Shown: positions 34,115 through 43,813 of the stretch, piece by piece
How positions within the stretch are numbered: position 1 is the first letter of the stretch
How the letters are laid out: every line of letters begins with the position of its first letter
Assembly (NCBI RefSeq): GCF_040643435.1
Contig: NZ_JBEYUH010000008.1
Span: forward strand, 62,001 to 126,000
Length of the DNA stretch: 64,000 nt
Source: Rhodococcus sp040643435
Lineage (GTDB): Bacteria > Actinomycetota > Actinomycetes > Mycobacteriales > Mycobacteriaceae
Direction of reading: 5' to 3'
The notes under the pieces: generated by a model
Databases searched by the model: none
What the model saw: the letters and a program-made list of their open reading frames with translations, nothing else
What the model was told of the DNA's origin: nothing
Translations under genes and position numbers: made by a program

Positions 34115-34519
34115 ATGACCGCACCGACCAAGACCACCGCCGCGAACGCCAAGGCGACCGAAGCCGCCACGAAGGCCGCCACCGAGGCCACCGCAACGGC
34201 CCAGCAGTCGGCCGAGAAGCTGACATCGACGGCCGCCGCAGTCGCGGACAAGGCCGCCACCGAATTCACCAAGACCGTCGACGAGGCCACCGAGCGCTTC
34301 CAGGAGTTCAACGCGAAATTCATCGATGCCGCGAAGCAGAGTGGGAACCTCGGCGTCGATACCTACGAGAAGGCCGTCTCGAGCATCCTGGATCTGCAGG
34401 AGAAGGTCGCCGAGGCCACCCCCGTCGAGTGGGTCGCCGACCTCACCAAGGCTCAGGTCTCCTTCGCGCGCGAGCTCACCACCACCGTCACGAGCACCGC
34501 TCGCGACCTCCTCAAGTAA
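34115..34519 (+). CDS. Phasin-like granule-associated protein
   Basis: A 134-residue Ala/Thr/Lys/Glu-rich amphipathic protein. Residues 1-50 are low-complexity (KATEAATKAATEATATAQQ). The middle has phasin-type helical heptads (EFTKTVDEATERFQEFNAKF) and a C-terminal helix SFARELTTTVTSTARDLLK. Phasins coat PHA granules. Composition, length and position right after phaC make this the phasin, although sequence conservation of the family is low. It has its own upstream repeat array. Confidence 0.8.
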   Translation: MTAPTKTTAANAKATEAATKAATEATATAQQSAEKLTSTAAAVADKAATEFTKTVDEATERFQEFNAKFIDAAKQSGNLGVDTYEKAVSSILDLQEKVAEATPVEWVADLTKAQVSFARELTTTVTSTARDLLK

Positions 34520-34587
34520 TCGACGACTCCCTCGATGCAGTTGTCGAACTCGAACACCGCCACGGCGGACGTTCTCCGGTGCAGTGC

Positions 34588-35706
34588 ATGCAGTCACTGA
34601 CACCTGCCAGGATCGCCGCGGCCCCGATTCGTCTCGGGACCGCGGCGATCGCCGGTTGGAGCGCTTATCTCGTCGGCCTCGTACGACGCGGCGCCACACC
34701 GTGCACCGTGGTCTCCGACGCGAACCGGTACAGCTGGGCCCTGACCTCGGTCACGCTTCCGCGCTGGAGCACGAACTGGCCGGTGGTGCGCCGATGGCCC
34801 CTCGGCAATCTCCGCGACTGCGGCACACCCGACGCAGTCCGAGACGAGATTCCCACTCTGCTACTGCCGCCACAGGCCGGCACCCACTCGTGCATCGTCG
34901 ACCATTCCGCCGACCGCAGCCAGATCGAAGCGCTCAGAGCCGGCGGTCTCACCCGTCTGCACTGCCTCGACTGGGCGCCGGCGACCACCACAACGGACGA
35001 CTGTTCGATCGACGAGCACCTGGCCGTAGTGGCCGACGCCGTCGCTCATCTCGGCGGCAGGGTGAACCTGATCGGCGACAGCCAGGGCGGGTGGCTCGGC
35101 ACCGTCTACGCGGCACTGCACCCCGAGACCGTGCACTCGTTGACCGTGGCTGGGGCACCCATCGACTTCCACGTCGATCAGCCCGCGCTGTCGATGCTGG
35201 CGCACGTACCACAGGCAGCGGCAGCATCCGCGATCGAATTCTGGTACGGCGCAGCGCGAGCCGTGGGATTGCAGACCACCGACCCGATCGGCGAGATCGA
35301 GCGCGCGATGACGCTGCTCGGCCGGATCGACGATCCCGACGAGGTCGCGCGCTGGGAAGCCGAACGGCACTGGTTCGCGTGGAAGCAGGAGATGCCCGCA
35401 GCCTTCCGCGAGTGGATCCTGCGCCATCTGTTCGTCGGCAACGAACTCGTCGCCGGAACGCTGACGGCCGAAGGACGCGTCGTGGATCCGGCCTCTGTCG
35501 ACTGTCCGGTGCACCTGATCGCCGGATCCGCGGACCTGCTCGCGACTCCCCGGCAGGTCACCGCGCTGGCAGAGTACGTATCGACCCCGCCGGAGAGGAT
35601 TACCACCACCGTCGCCGATGCCGGGCACATCGGGCTGTTCATCGGCCGCCGTGCCCTCACCGAGGTGTGGACGCCGCACGCCCGTCGCGTGGCAGCACAG
35701 AAGTGA
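34588..35706 (+). CDS. Alpha/beta-fold hydrolase in the PHA locus (candidate depolymerase)
   Basis: A 372-residue alpha/beta hydrolase. The nucleophile elbow is NLIGDSQGGWLGTVYA, the acid is in LIAGSADLLATP, and the histidine is in VADAGHIGLFIGRRAL; the last motif and the overall layout resemble PhaC/PhaZ-type proteins. A serine replaces the cysteine of PhaC, so hydrolysis, for example intracellular PHA mobilisation, is more likely than polymerisation. Start is uncertain: ATG 34588 is used; a GTG at 34579 is also in frame. Substrate unproven. Confidence 0.8.
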   Translation: MQSLTPARIAAAPIRLGTAAIAGWSAYLVGLVRRGATPCTVVSDANRYSWALTSVTLPRWSTNWPVVRRWPLGNLRDCGTPDAVRDEIPTLLLPPQAGTHSCIVDHSADRSQIEALRAGGLTRLHCLDWAPATTTTDDCSIDEHLAVVADAVAHLGGRVNLIGDSQGGWLGTVYAALHPETVHSLTVAGAPIDFHVDQPALSMLAHVPQAAAASAIEFWYGAARAVGLQTTDPIGEIERAMTLLGRIDDPDEVARWEAERHWFAWKQEMPAAFREWILRHLFVGNELVAGTLTAEGRVVDPASVDCPVHLIAGSADLLATPRQVTALAEYVSTPPERITTTVADAGHIGLFIGRRALTEVWTPHARRVAAQK

Positions 35707-35720
35707 CGGTGCAGGCGCGA

Positions 35721-36014
35721 TCAGGAGGAGGCGTCGACTCCGAGCCGGATGCACGCGGCCTTGTAGAGATCGACGACTGCCGTACGAAGCCCGGCGCGGT
35801 CGGTGACCGGTTCGAGCCACGGGATCCGCACGGTGTAATCGCGATCGCCGCCGACGACGACCCACTCCCCCGCCTCACCGTCGACGCCGGTCATCCGCGC
35901 CTCGGTCGCACCGGGCTCGGCGAAAGCGCGCACGATGAGCAGGCTGTCGGCTGCGTGATCGTCGTTCATGTGGGCGGTCACGGCCGCCACCACCTGGCTG
36001 TCGAAGTCGGTCAC
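35721..36014 (-). CDS. DUF2470 domain protein
   Basis: A 97-residue protein that consists of one DUF2470 domain. It is marked by VVAAVTAHMNDDHAADSLLI at the N-terminus (quoted within the limit as TAHMNDDHAADSLLI) and RIPWLEPVTDRAGLR in the second half. DUF2470 is the C-terminal module of heme-oxygenase-like HugZ/pyridoxamine-oxidase-related proteins; stand-alone copies occur in actinobacteria and have no assigned function. It is convergent with the hydrolase gene, 14 bp away. Confidence 0.8.
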   Translation of the reverse strand: MTDFDSQVVAAVTAHMNDDHAADSLLIVRAFAEPGATEARMTGVDGEAGEWVVVGGDRDYTVRIPWLEPVTDRAGLRTAVVDLYKAACIRLGVDASS

Positions 36015-36150
36015 GGGCGCTCAGCGTAACCAATCGAGACGATCGACGGGCGTGTCGGTCCCGACTACCACCGGCGTCGACTCATCCGACGATGCGACGC
36101 GACGATTCCCGGCGGCGTGCAGACGGCCGTGTGCCGTTCGGAGGAACGTG

Positions 36151-37614
36151 TCAGCCGCGTCCGGCAGCACTTCCCCCGCTCCCCCTGCTCATATCGTCGT
36201 CGACCTCCACTCGGACTCCGAGAGCGGACTCCAGGGCCCCGAGTTCGTCGTCGAAGTGATCGAGCAACCGGGTGAGATCCGGCACGGTGCGGCCGCACGC
36301 CGTCAACCCGAAGGCGATCTCGTCGTCGGTACTCGTGCAGGTGATGTTCAGCGCCTGCCCGTCGACGGGCACCGACAACGGATATACCGCATCGACGCGT
36401 GCGCCGTTCCAGTACAGCGGCGTGTCGGGTCCCGGTACATTCGAGACGATCACGTTGAACGGTGGTCGTGGCAACGCCCGGTTGCCGGTGAGCACTCCCA
36501 CCGCGAGGGGTGCGATACCCACCGCACTGGTCGCGAGACGACCGATTCTCGACATCGAGTTCATCGCGTGCTTGCCCTCGATCATCGAACCACGCACGCG
36601 CGCAAGGCGTTCCACCGGATCATCGCACTGCGTGCCGAGTGTGCACATCAGGACGCCGATCTCGTTGCCCGCCGGCGCCTTGCCCTGACGCAGCGACACC
36701 GGGACCATCGCGACCAGCGAATCGTCCGGCAGTGCTTCGTGTTCGGCGAGAAATGCCCTCAGTGCGCCGCCGGACAATTCGAGGACGACGTCGTTGAGCG
36801 TCGCGTCGGCCGCCTTCGCCACCATGCGGAGTCGTTCGAGCGGCCAGGACCTGGCCGCGAACCGGCGCGATCCGGAGATCTGACGATTGAGAATGGTGTT
36901 CGGAGCACTCAGGGACAGGGAGCCGCCGCGATTGTGCAGAGCGCGGTCGACGGTGCCGATCACGGCCGGTACCAGCGCCGCCGCCTCGGAGACCACGTGG
37001 ACGGCGTCGTTCACCGCGCCGGTCGCGGCACGGACTACCGCGCCGGGGAAGCCGATCGCTGTGCCCATCGCCGAACGCGTCGTGGACTGCACCTCGGGTG
37101 CCGCCCACGGGGCAGGCATGCCTGTGCGTTCCGGATCGGTGCTGAGTGCCCGGCGCAGCAGACGCATCGCGCCCACTCCATCGGCGACCGCGTGGTGGAT
37201 CTTGACGTACAAGGCATAGCGACCGTCGGCCAGACCTTCGATCAGATGCATCTCCCACAGCGGGCGCGTGCGGTCGAGCAGCGAGGCATGCAGGCGGGAA
37301 ACAAGTTCCCACAGATCATCCATCGTGCCGGGAGACGGCAGCGCATTGAACCGGACGTGATAGTCGATCGAGAAGCGCGGATCGTCCTCCCACGCCCATT
37401 GGCCGAGGGTGAACAGCGAGCGGGTGGGCCGCCTGCGCCACAGCGGTCCGGCCGGTTCGTCGCGGGCGAGCGCCTCGGCGAACATCGACCGCAGGTCGCC
37501 GGCGTCCTGCCCGTCCGGCGGCTGGAGCAGCAGAAGGCCGCCGACGTGCATCGGATGGTCGCGCGACTCCCCGAGCAGGAACATCGAGTCGGTCGGTGGC
37601 ATCGGTAACCGCAT
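36151..37614 (-). CDS. Wax ester synthase/acyl-CoA:diacylglycerol acyltransferase (WS/DGAT)
   Basis: A 487-residue WS/DGAT that esterifies fatty alcohols or diacylglycerol with acyl-CoA, making wax esters or triacylglycerol. The catalytic HHAVADG lies at residues 140-146; MSRIGRL and the PFNVIVSNVPGP motif near the C-terminus are family signatures. GAGG precedes the ATG at 37614. Rhodococci and mycobacteria carry many paralogues, so the individual product is not known. Its closeness to the PHA genes groups two carbon-storage systems. Confidence 0.92.
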   Translation of the reverse strand: MRLPMPPTDSMFLLGESRDHPMHVGGLLLLQPPDGQDAGDLRSMFAEALARDEPAGPLWRRRPTRSLFTLGQWAWEDDPRFSIDYHVRFNALPSPGTMDDLWELVSRLHASLLDRTRPLWEMHLIEGLADGRYALYVKIHHAVADGVGAMRLLRRALSTDPERTGMPAPWAAPEVQSTTRSAMGTAIGFPGAVVRAATGAVNDAVHVVSEAAALVPAVIGTVDRALHNRGGSLSLSAPNTILNRQISGSRRFAARSWPLERLRMVAKAADATLNDVVLELSGGALRAFLAEHEALPDDSLVAMVPVSLRQGKAPAGNEIGVLMCTLGTQCDDPVERLARVRGSMIEGKHAMNSMSRIGRLATSAVGIAPLAVGVLTGNRALPRPPFNVIVSNVPGPDTPLYWNGARVDAVYPLSVPVDGQALNITCTSTDDEIAFGLTACGRTVPDLTRLLDHFDDELGALESALGVRVEVDDDMSRGSGGSAAGRG

Positions 37615-37804
37615 CGTGTCCTACTTCCTCTCCCCCGACCGGAGCAGGCCCCCCACCCTTCGTGACCGACTCCGGTATGTCGATGTTGTCAGTTGTACCG
37701 CAGATGACACGAGCGCGGGTACCGTCTCGTCCGACTCGTGTTCCGGTATCCAGAGCGGCGACGACACTCGTGCCGGACACCACCGCATTCGACCGGGAGG
37801 TGCC

Positions 37805-38962
37805 GTGGTTCTTCGCCCATGGGACACGACCGTGCAGGGAGGAATCGTCGTCCTCGGAGCCGGCCTGAGCGGACTGTCGCTGGCCGCCCATCTCGCCACG
37901 ACCGACGCCCGGCCCGGTCCGGTGGTGGTGGTCGACGACGGGCGCCACGACATCACTCGGGCAGCCTGGGCATCGTGGACCCGGAGATCGTCCCTGCTCG
38001 ATCCTGCCGCCACCGAATCGTTCGGACGCATCCGCATCCATGCGAAAGGCCGGGGCCGGGAACTGCCCCTCGACGATTACGTCTACCGCGTGGTCCACGG
38101 CGCGCGTCTGCTCGCCGAAGTGCGCCGACACACCGATTCCGTCGCCGACATCGGCTCTGTGACAGGGCGCGTCACAGACCTTTGCACCTCCGGCGGTGCG
38201 CGCGTGCTCCTCGACGACGGGCGCGAGTTGCGGCCCGAGTGGGTCTTCGACGCGCGGGGCCCGGCACCGGCGACCGTCGGCGCCGACGCAGCCCTGGACT
38301 TCCTCGGGTTCCGCGTCCGGTCGCGGCGCCCGGTCTTCGACCCGCACGCGCCCGTGCTGTTCGACTTCCGAACCGACCAGCAGGTCGCGTCGTTCCTCTA
38401 CGTGCTCCCCACCGACGCGCAGCACGCCCTCGTCGAGCACACCTGCTTCACCTCTGCGTCCCGTCCGCCGATCGACGATGCGAAGCATCACGGCGCGATA
38501 GCCACCTATCTCACCGATGTCCTCGGCCTCGGCACCGGATCGTTCGATGCGGAATTCGCCGAACACGGCCGGCTGCCCCTCGTCGCGCATCCCCCGAACC
38601 GAGTGGAGGGCCAGGTCGTGCGGATCGGTGCGGCCGCGGGCTTGCTCAAGGCGTCGAGCGGCTACGCCTACGAACGGATCCAGCGGGACTGCGAGGCCAT
38701 CGTCCGCTCGTTCGCCCGGCACGGCCATCCCTGTGATCTACCGAAACCCGCCTCCCGGTTCGGTCGTTACGATCGCGCGTTGCTGCGGGTGCTCGTCGAA
38801 CGTCCGGCATTTCTCGAGGACATGTTCGCGCGGCTGTTCGACCGGAACTCCGCAGCTCCGGTCCTGCGATTCCTGGATGAGGACACCTCGGTGCGGGAGG
38901 AGACGGCCATGTTCGCGTCCTTGCCGGCAGCCCCGCTGATCCGCGCGATGGCACACCGTTGA
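37805..38962 (+). CDS. Lycopene cyclase family protein
   Basis: A 385-residue FAD/NAD-binding carotenoid cyclase. It opens with GTG at 37805 (GGGAGG upstream) and a dinucleotide-binding fold IVVLGAGLSGLSLAAHL. Family motifs DYVYRVVHGARL, VFDARGP and GAAAGLLKASSGYAYERIQRD are present. It would convert lycopene ends to beta-rings; rhodococci contain a one-gene beta-monocyclase of this class, so gamma-carotene production is likely. It is convergent with nadC (4 bp gap) and not near other crt genes. Confidence 0.87.
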   Translation: MVLRPWDTTVQGGIVVLGAGLSGLSLAAHLATTDARPGPVVVVDDGRHDITRAAWASWTRRSSLLDPAATESFGRIRIHAKGRGRELPLDDYVYRVVHGARLLAEVRRHTDSVADIGSVTGRVTDLCTSGGARVLLDDGRELRPEWVFDARGPAPATVGADAALDFLGFRVRSRRPVFDPHAPVLFDFRTDQQVASFLYVLPTDAQHALVEHTCFTSASRPPIDDAKHHGAIATYLTDVLGLGTGSFDAEFAEHGRLPLVAHPPNRVEGQVVRIGAAAGLLKASSGYAYERIQRDCEAIVRSFARHGHPCDLPKPASRFGRYDRALLRVLVERPAFLEDMFARLFDRNSAAPVLRFLDEDTSVREETAMFASLPAAPLIRAMAHR

Positions 38963-38966
38963 CGCA

Positions 38967-39833
<867 letters not shown>

Positions 39834-39834
39834 C

Positions 39835-41430
39835 TCAGTTGACTCCTGTCAGTTCCGGTGTGGTGAAAGACAATTCGCCGTCGTCATCGAGGCGTAGTTC
39901 GAGGCTGCGTGCCTGTGCGGGGTCGGGGTCCCGATGGTCGCTGCGGGTGTGACATCCGCGCGACTCGGTGCGTCGTTGCGCGGCGAGCAGCAGGGCCCGC
40001 GCGGTGACGGTGAGAGCGGCGTCCTCGAGACGTTCCGCGTCGAGGCACGCGCCCGTGGTACTCGCCTCGACGAGTTCGGTTGCAGCAGTGTCCAGCCCGT
40101 CGGCGTCTCGTACGACCAGTGCATGCCGCGTCATGAGCCGTTGCACTCTGGCGCGGTCGCAGACGGCAGGTCCGACGGAGGGGATGTCGGTGGATTCGGC
40201 CCGAATCCCGGCGCGTTCGAGCGCGGCGGCCGTTCCGGCACGTTCGCCGAGCACGAGTCCTTCGAGCAGGCTGTTGGAGGCGAGCCGGTTCGCGCCGTGC
40301 AGCCCGGTGCGCGCCACCTCACCGGCCGCATAGAGCCCGGGAACGCGGGTGCGACCGTGCACGTCGGTGACGACACCCCCGCACGAGTAATGCGCTGCCG
40401 GAGCGACGGGAAGCAGATCCCGAACCGGATCGAGGCCCGCCTCGGCACACATCGCCGTGATGGTCGGGAACCGGGCAGCGAACCCGGCGAGGTGCCGCGC
40501 ATCGAGGTAGACGTGGTTCTCGTCGAGTTCGCTCAGTCGCTCGGCGACAGCCCGCGAGACGACGTCACGGGGCGCCAGGTCGCCGAGCGGGTGTACTCCC
40601 TCGGTGATCGACCGGCCGCGGGAGTCGAGCAGTCGCGCTCCTTCTCCCCGTACCGCTTCGCTGACGAGCGGTCGCCGCCCGGTGCCGCCCTCGGCGAACA
40701 GCACTGTCGGGTGGAACTGGACGAACTCGAGGTCCGCAACCCCGGCGCCGGCGGCCAGCGCGAGCGCGATGCCGTCGGCCGTGGCACCGGGCGGATTCGT
40801 ACTGCACGCGTAGAGCTGGCCGAGACCACCGGTCGCGAGCAGTACTGCCGGAGTGTGGACTATCCCGAACCCGCGGGAGTCGAGGACCAGCAGTCCCGTG
40901 ACTCCGTATGCATCCGTGAGGACCCGTGCGGCAGCAGCACCGAACAGCACGGGCAGGCCGGCTGCTCCCAGTGCGCGCTGCACTTCGGCACCGGTCGCAT
41001 CACCACCGGCATGGATGATGCGGCGGGTGCTGTGCCCGCCCTCGCGGGTCCGGGCGACGTCACCGTCTCCCCCGGTGTCGAAGACCGCACCGAGATCACG
41101 CAGGGCGGTCACCGCGTCGGGTCCGGCGGAGACGATCGAGCGCACAGCCTCCCGGTCGCACAATCCTCCGCCCGCCGCGAGAGTGTCGGCCACGTGGGCA
41201 TCGACACTGTCACCGACCGGCGCGACCACGGCGATACCACCCTGCGCGTACTGCGTGGCCGTGTCGGTCGGTCCGCCCTTACTGACGGTGAGCACTCGCG
41301 CACCGCGACGGGACGCGGCGCGCGCCGCCGTGAGGCCGGCGACCCCACCCCCGACCACCACCACGTCGGCGTGGTCCTCCCACGCGACAGCGACGGAGGT
41401 CGCCCGCGCGACAGCGGCGGACGTAGTCAC
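39835..41430 (-). CDS. nadB: L-aspartate oxidase
   Basis: NadB (531 residues), an FAD flavoprotein, oxidises aspartate to iminoaspartate. DVVVVGGGVAGLTAARAA is the FAD fold. TDTATQYAQGGIAVV, HSTRRIIHAGGDATG, FVQFHPTVL and YSCGGVVTDVHGRTRVPGLYA fit the family. The GTG at 41428-41430 overlaps the nadA stop (GTGA); the frame upstream to 41538 is not coding. An Arg/His-rich C-terminal region follows the substrate domain. Confidence 0.95.
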   Translation of the reverse strand: MTTSAAVARATSVAVAWEDHADVVVVGGGVAGLTAARAASRRGARVLTVSKGGPTDTATQYAQGGIAVVAPVGDSVDAHVADTLAAGGGLCDREAVRSIVSAGPDAVTALRDLGAVFDTGGDGDVARTREGGHSTRRIIHAGGDATGAEVQRALGAAGLPVLFGAAAARVLTDAYGVTGLLVLDSRGFGIVHTPAVLLATGGLGQLYACSTNPPGATADGIALALAAGAGVADLEFVQFHPTVLFAEGGTGRRPLVSEAVRGEGARLLDSRGRSITEGVHPLGDLAPRDVVSRAVAERLSELDENHVYLDARHLAGFAARFPTITAMCAEAGLDPVRDLLPVAPAAHYSCGGVVTDVHGRTRVPGLYAAGEVARTGLHGANRLASNSLLEGLVLGERAGTAAALERAGIRAESTDIPSVGPAVCDRARVQRLMTRHALVVRDADGLDTAATELVEASTTGACLDAERLEDAALTVTARALLLAAQRRTESRGCHTRSDHRDPDPAQARSLELRLDDDGELSFTTPELTGVN

Positions 41431-42458
41431 TCTCCGCTGCCCGGATTGCCGATGGCGATCATGCGCTGCACCGACAGCCGGGCACGCTCGGCCACCGCCG
41501 CGTCGACGTGGACCTCGTCGCGTCCTTCCTGAAGACAACGCAGCAGGGCCGCAGGGGTGATCATCTTCATGTAGGGGCAGGACGCACGGTCGTTGACCGC
41601 CTGGAAGTCGATGCCGGGCGCGGCCTTACGGAGCTGGTGGAGCATGCCGACCTCGGTCGCGACGAGGACCTGCTTCGCACCGGTCTCCCGGGCAGCGTCG
41701 ATCATGCCGCCGGTGGACAGGATCTTGACCTTGTCGTCGGGCACGAATCCTTCGCCTGCGAGATAGAGCGCCGAGGTCGCGCAGCCGCATTCGGGGTGGA
41801 CGAACAGGTCGGCGTCGGGGTGCGCCTTGGCCTGGGCGGCGAGTTCGTCGCCGTTGATGCCGGCGTGCACGTGGCACTCCCCGGCCCAGATGTGCATGTT
41901 CTCGCGACCGGTGACGCGTTTGACGTGGGCACCGAGGAACTGGTCGGGAAGGAACAGCACCTCACGGCCGGGGTCGATGGAGGCGACCACGTCGACGGCG
42001 TTGGACGACGTGCAGCAGATGTCGGTCAGGCCTTTGACCTCGGCGGTGGTGTTGACGTAGGAGACGACGACCGCGTCGGGGTGGTCGGCCTTCCACTCGC
42101 GCAGCTGGTCGGCGGTGATCGAGTCGGCGAGAGAGCAGCCGGCGCGTTCGTCCGGGATGAGCACGGTCTTGTTCGGGCTGAGGATCTTCGCGGTCTCGGC
42201 CATGAAGTGGACGCCACAGAAGACGATGGTGCCCTCCTCTGCCTCGGCGGCGATGCGCGAGAGTGCGAGCGAGTCGCCGACGTGGTCGGCGACGTCCTGG
42301 ATCGCGGGAAGCTGGTAGTTGTGTGCGAGCAGCGTGGCGTTGCGCTCACGGGCCAGGCGACGGACCTCTTCGGCCCACTCCGGCGTCGCCTCGACGCCTG
42401 TGTAACCGCCGGGGCCGTCGACGATGGTGGCGGCTCCCGCCCACTCGGTCGTGGTCAT
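41427..42458 (-). CDS. nadA: Quinolinate synthase
   Basis: NadA (343 residues), a [4Fe-4S] enzyme, condenses iminoaspartate with dihydroxyacetone phosphate to quinolinate. Cluster cysteines are visible in DICCTSSNAVDV, VHPECGCATSAL and DRASCPYMKMI. LLAHNYQLPAIQDVADHVGDS and FCGVHFMAETAKIL are substrate-binding motifs. First gene of nadABC; 83 bp separates its start from the divergent Nudix regulator, with a palindrome in between. Confidence 0.96.
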   Translation of the reverse strand: MTTTEWAGAATIVDGPGGYTGVEATPEWAEEVRRLARERNATLLAHNYQLPAIQDVADHVGDSLALSRIAAEAEEGTIVFCGVHFMAETAKILSPNKTVLIPDERAGCSLADSITADQLREWKADHPDAVVVSYVNTTAEVKGLTDICCTSSNAVDVVASIDPGREVLFLPDQFLGAHVKRVTGRENMHIWAGECHVHAGINGDELAAQAKAHPDADLFVHPECGCATSALYLAGEGFVPDDKVKILSTGGMIDAARETGAKQVLVATEVGMLHQLRKAAPGIDFQAVNDRASCPYMKMITPAALLRCLQEGRDEVHVDAAVAERARLSVQRMIAIGNPGSGE

Positions 42459-42518
42459 GGCCTTGCTCCTTCGAGGGGTGTCATCCCGGCGGGCTGTGCC
42501 GAGATTTCCGTGTGCGAG

Positions 42519-42541
42519 GTTTTCGACTTAGGATCGAAAAC
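42519..42541. promoter_or_regulatory. 23-bp operator GTTTTCGA-N7-TCGAAAAC in nadA/nrtR gap
   Basis: Perfect 8-bp arms around CTTAGGA lie directly before the Nudix regulator ATG. They overlap a TAGGAT -10 (42529-42534) for that gene, whose mRNA would be leaderless, and are 60 bp upstream of nadA. This is the expected place for an NrtR box controlling both nadABC and its own gene. Confidence 0.75.
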
Positions 42542-43252
42542 ATGACACATGGTAACACCCGTCACGAAGTGCTCATCGCTGTGTTCCAGGTTCGCCACTT
42601 CGCGGACAGTTCCGGAACCCCTCGCGAGGAGCCCGAATTGGGAGTGTTGCTGTGGCAGCGAGCCCTCGACCCGCAGGTCGGCACGTGGTCGCTCCCCGGC
42701 GGGCAATTACGCAACGACGAAGACCTCACGACGTCGGCGCGACGGCAACTGGCGGAGAAGGTCGACGTCCGCGAGGTCGCACATCTCGAGCAGTTGTCCG
42801 TCTTCTCCGATCCGGCGCGGGTACCGGGTCCTCGCACGATCGCATCGACCTATCTCGGACTGATTCCACTCACCTCGGACCCGCAACTGCCCCCCGACAC
42901 GGCATGGCATCCCGTGTCGAACCTCCCCGAGATGTCTTTCGACCACGGCGTAATGGTCGCGAATGCTCACGCCCGCCTGGCCGCGAAACTGTCGTACACG
43001 AACATCGCGTTCGGCCTGGCCCCGGCCGAGTTCTCGATGTCGACACTTCGTGACATCTACTGCGCAGCATTGGGATACGAGGTGGATGCGACCAACCTCC
43101 AGCGGGTGCTCGCACGCCGGAACGTGCTCACCCGCACCGGCAACACGGCACCCTCCGGCAAAGCCGGTGGGCGGCCGCCTGCGCTCTACCGGTTCACCGA
43201 ATCCCGACTGCGGGTAACCGACGAGTTCGCCGCCCTACGTCCACCGGTCTAG
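42542..43252 (+). CDS. nrtR: NrtR-like Nudix transcriptional regulator of NAD synthesis
   Basis: A 236-residue protein with an N-terminal Nudix domain (VLIAVFQVRHFADS, WSLPGGQLRNDEDL) and a C-terminal winged-helix segment (FSMSTLRDIYCAALGYEVDAT, quoted STLRDIYCAALGYEVD; FQ-like NLQRVLARRNVL). The Nudix box is degenerate (SARRQLAEKVDV instead of REx2EExGU), as expected when the domain senses ADP-ribose rather than hydrolysing it. Being divergent from nadA with a shared palindrome supports the NrtR role. The mycobacterial counterpart occupies the same place (Rv1593c). Confidence 0.85.
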   Translation: MTHGNTRHEVLIAVFQVRHFADSSGTPREEPELGVLLWQRALDPQVGTWSLPGGQLRNDEDLTTSARRQLAEKVDVREVAHLEQLSVFSDPARVPGPRTIASTYLGLIPLTSDPQLPPDTAWHPVSNLPEMSFDHGVMVANAHARLAAKLSYTNIAFGLAPAEFSMSTLRDIYCAALGYEVDATNLQRVLARRNVLTRTGNTAPSGKAGGRPPALYRFTESRLRVTDEFAALRPPV

Positions 43253-43293
43253 TGCGGGGAACTCTGCCGGGTCCGCAGCCCACTCGCGTGGGA

Positions 43294-43664
43294 TCAGAGC
43301 ACGTCGATGCGGATCTCGCAGACCCGCCCGTTTCCGACCCGGTAGCGGCCCCGCTTCTTCTGCGTCACTGTCTGCCCTTCCCCACAGGCGCCCCCATGAA
43401 GTCCGGGACGTCCACCCGGGCAGTGAGGGTGTTGAGGATCGTCACCGTCGCCATGTCCCCATTCACCTCGATCCGATCCGGGATCATGCGATCGACGAAG
43501 ACGGCCGCCCTGCTCCGATATGCGTCGAGATAGGTCGACAGACCCTGCTCGGTCCCGGCAGCCGAATGCAGCACCACATCCTTGTCGAGCAGTTCTGCGA
43601 GCCGGTCCGGCTCTTCGCTGTTGTACGCCTCGAAATAGGCGGTGAGAACCCCCTCGACGCTCAT
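43294..43664 (-). pseudogene. NTF2-like/SnoaL-fold protein with single-base frameshift
   Basis: The frame from ATG 43664 gives 99 residues of an NTF2-like protein (VLTAYFEAYNSEEPDRLAEL, VVLHSAAGTEQGL) that stops at 43365 after APVGKGRQ. In the adjacent frame translation continues as EGQTVTQKKRGRYRVG and VCEIRIDVL, a normal NTF2-like C-terminus, to a stop at 43294. Adding one G to the GGGG run near 43383 unites both into about 123 residues. Either a recent inactivating deletion, or a sequencing error, or a genuinely shortened protein. Function unknown. Confidence 0.65.
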
Positions 43665-43813
43665 GCTTTCTCCCCCTCGACCGCGGCTGCCGGAAACGAC
43701 GTGTGGTCACCGTACGACGGGAATGCACCGCCGTAGTCCGGATCGCCCGGTCGTCGTGGCGGCCCGAGGGCTCGAGGTTCGCCGCGGCCGGCCGGCGGGT
43801 AGTCCGGAACCAT
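43661..43813 (-). CDS. Hypothetical Pro-rich small protein (50 aa), overlapping NTF2-like gene
   Basis: A 50-codon ORF (MVPDYPPAGRGEP...; about one residue in five is proline) whose TGA overlaps the ATG of the NTF2-like gene as ATGA. Its start codon shares the CATG with the divergent DUF488 gene. Codon bias is weaker than in neighbours and no Shine-Dalgarno is obvious, so it may be untranslated leader. No recognised family. Confidence 0.3.
   Translation of the reverse strand: MVPDYPPAGRGEPRALGPPRRPGDPDYGGAFPSYGDHTSFPAAAVEGEKA

Noticed and set aside
41508..42545. 345-codon plus-strand frame opposite nadA
   Set aside because: Shadow frame; nadA is complete with its cluster cysteines.
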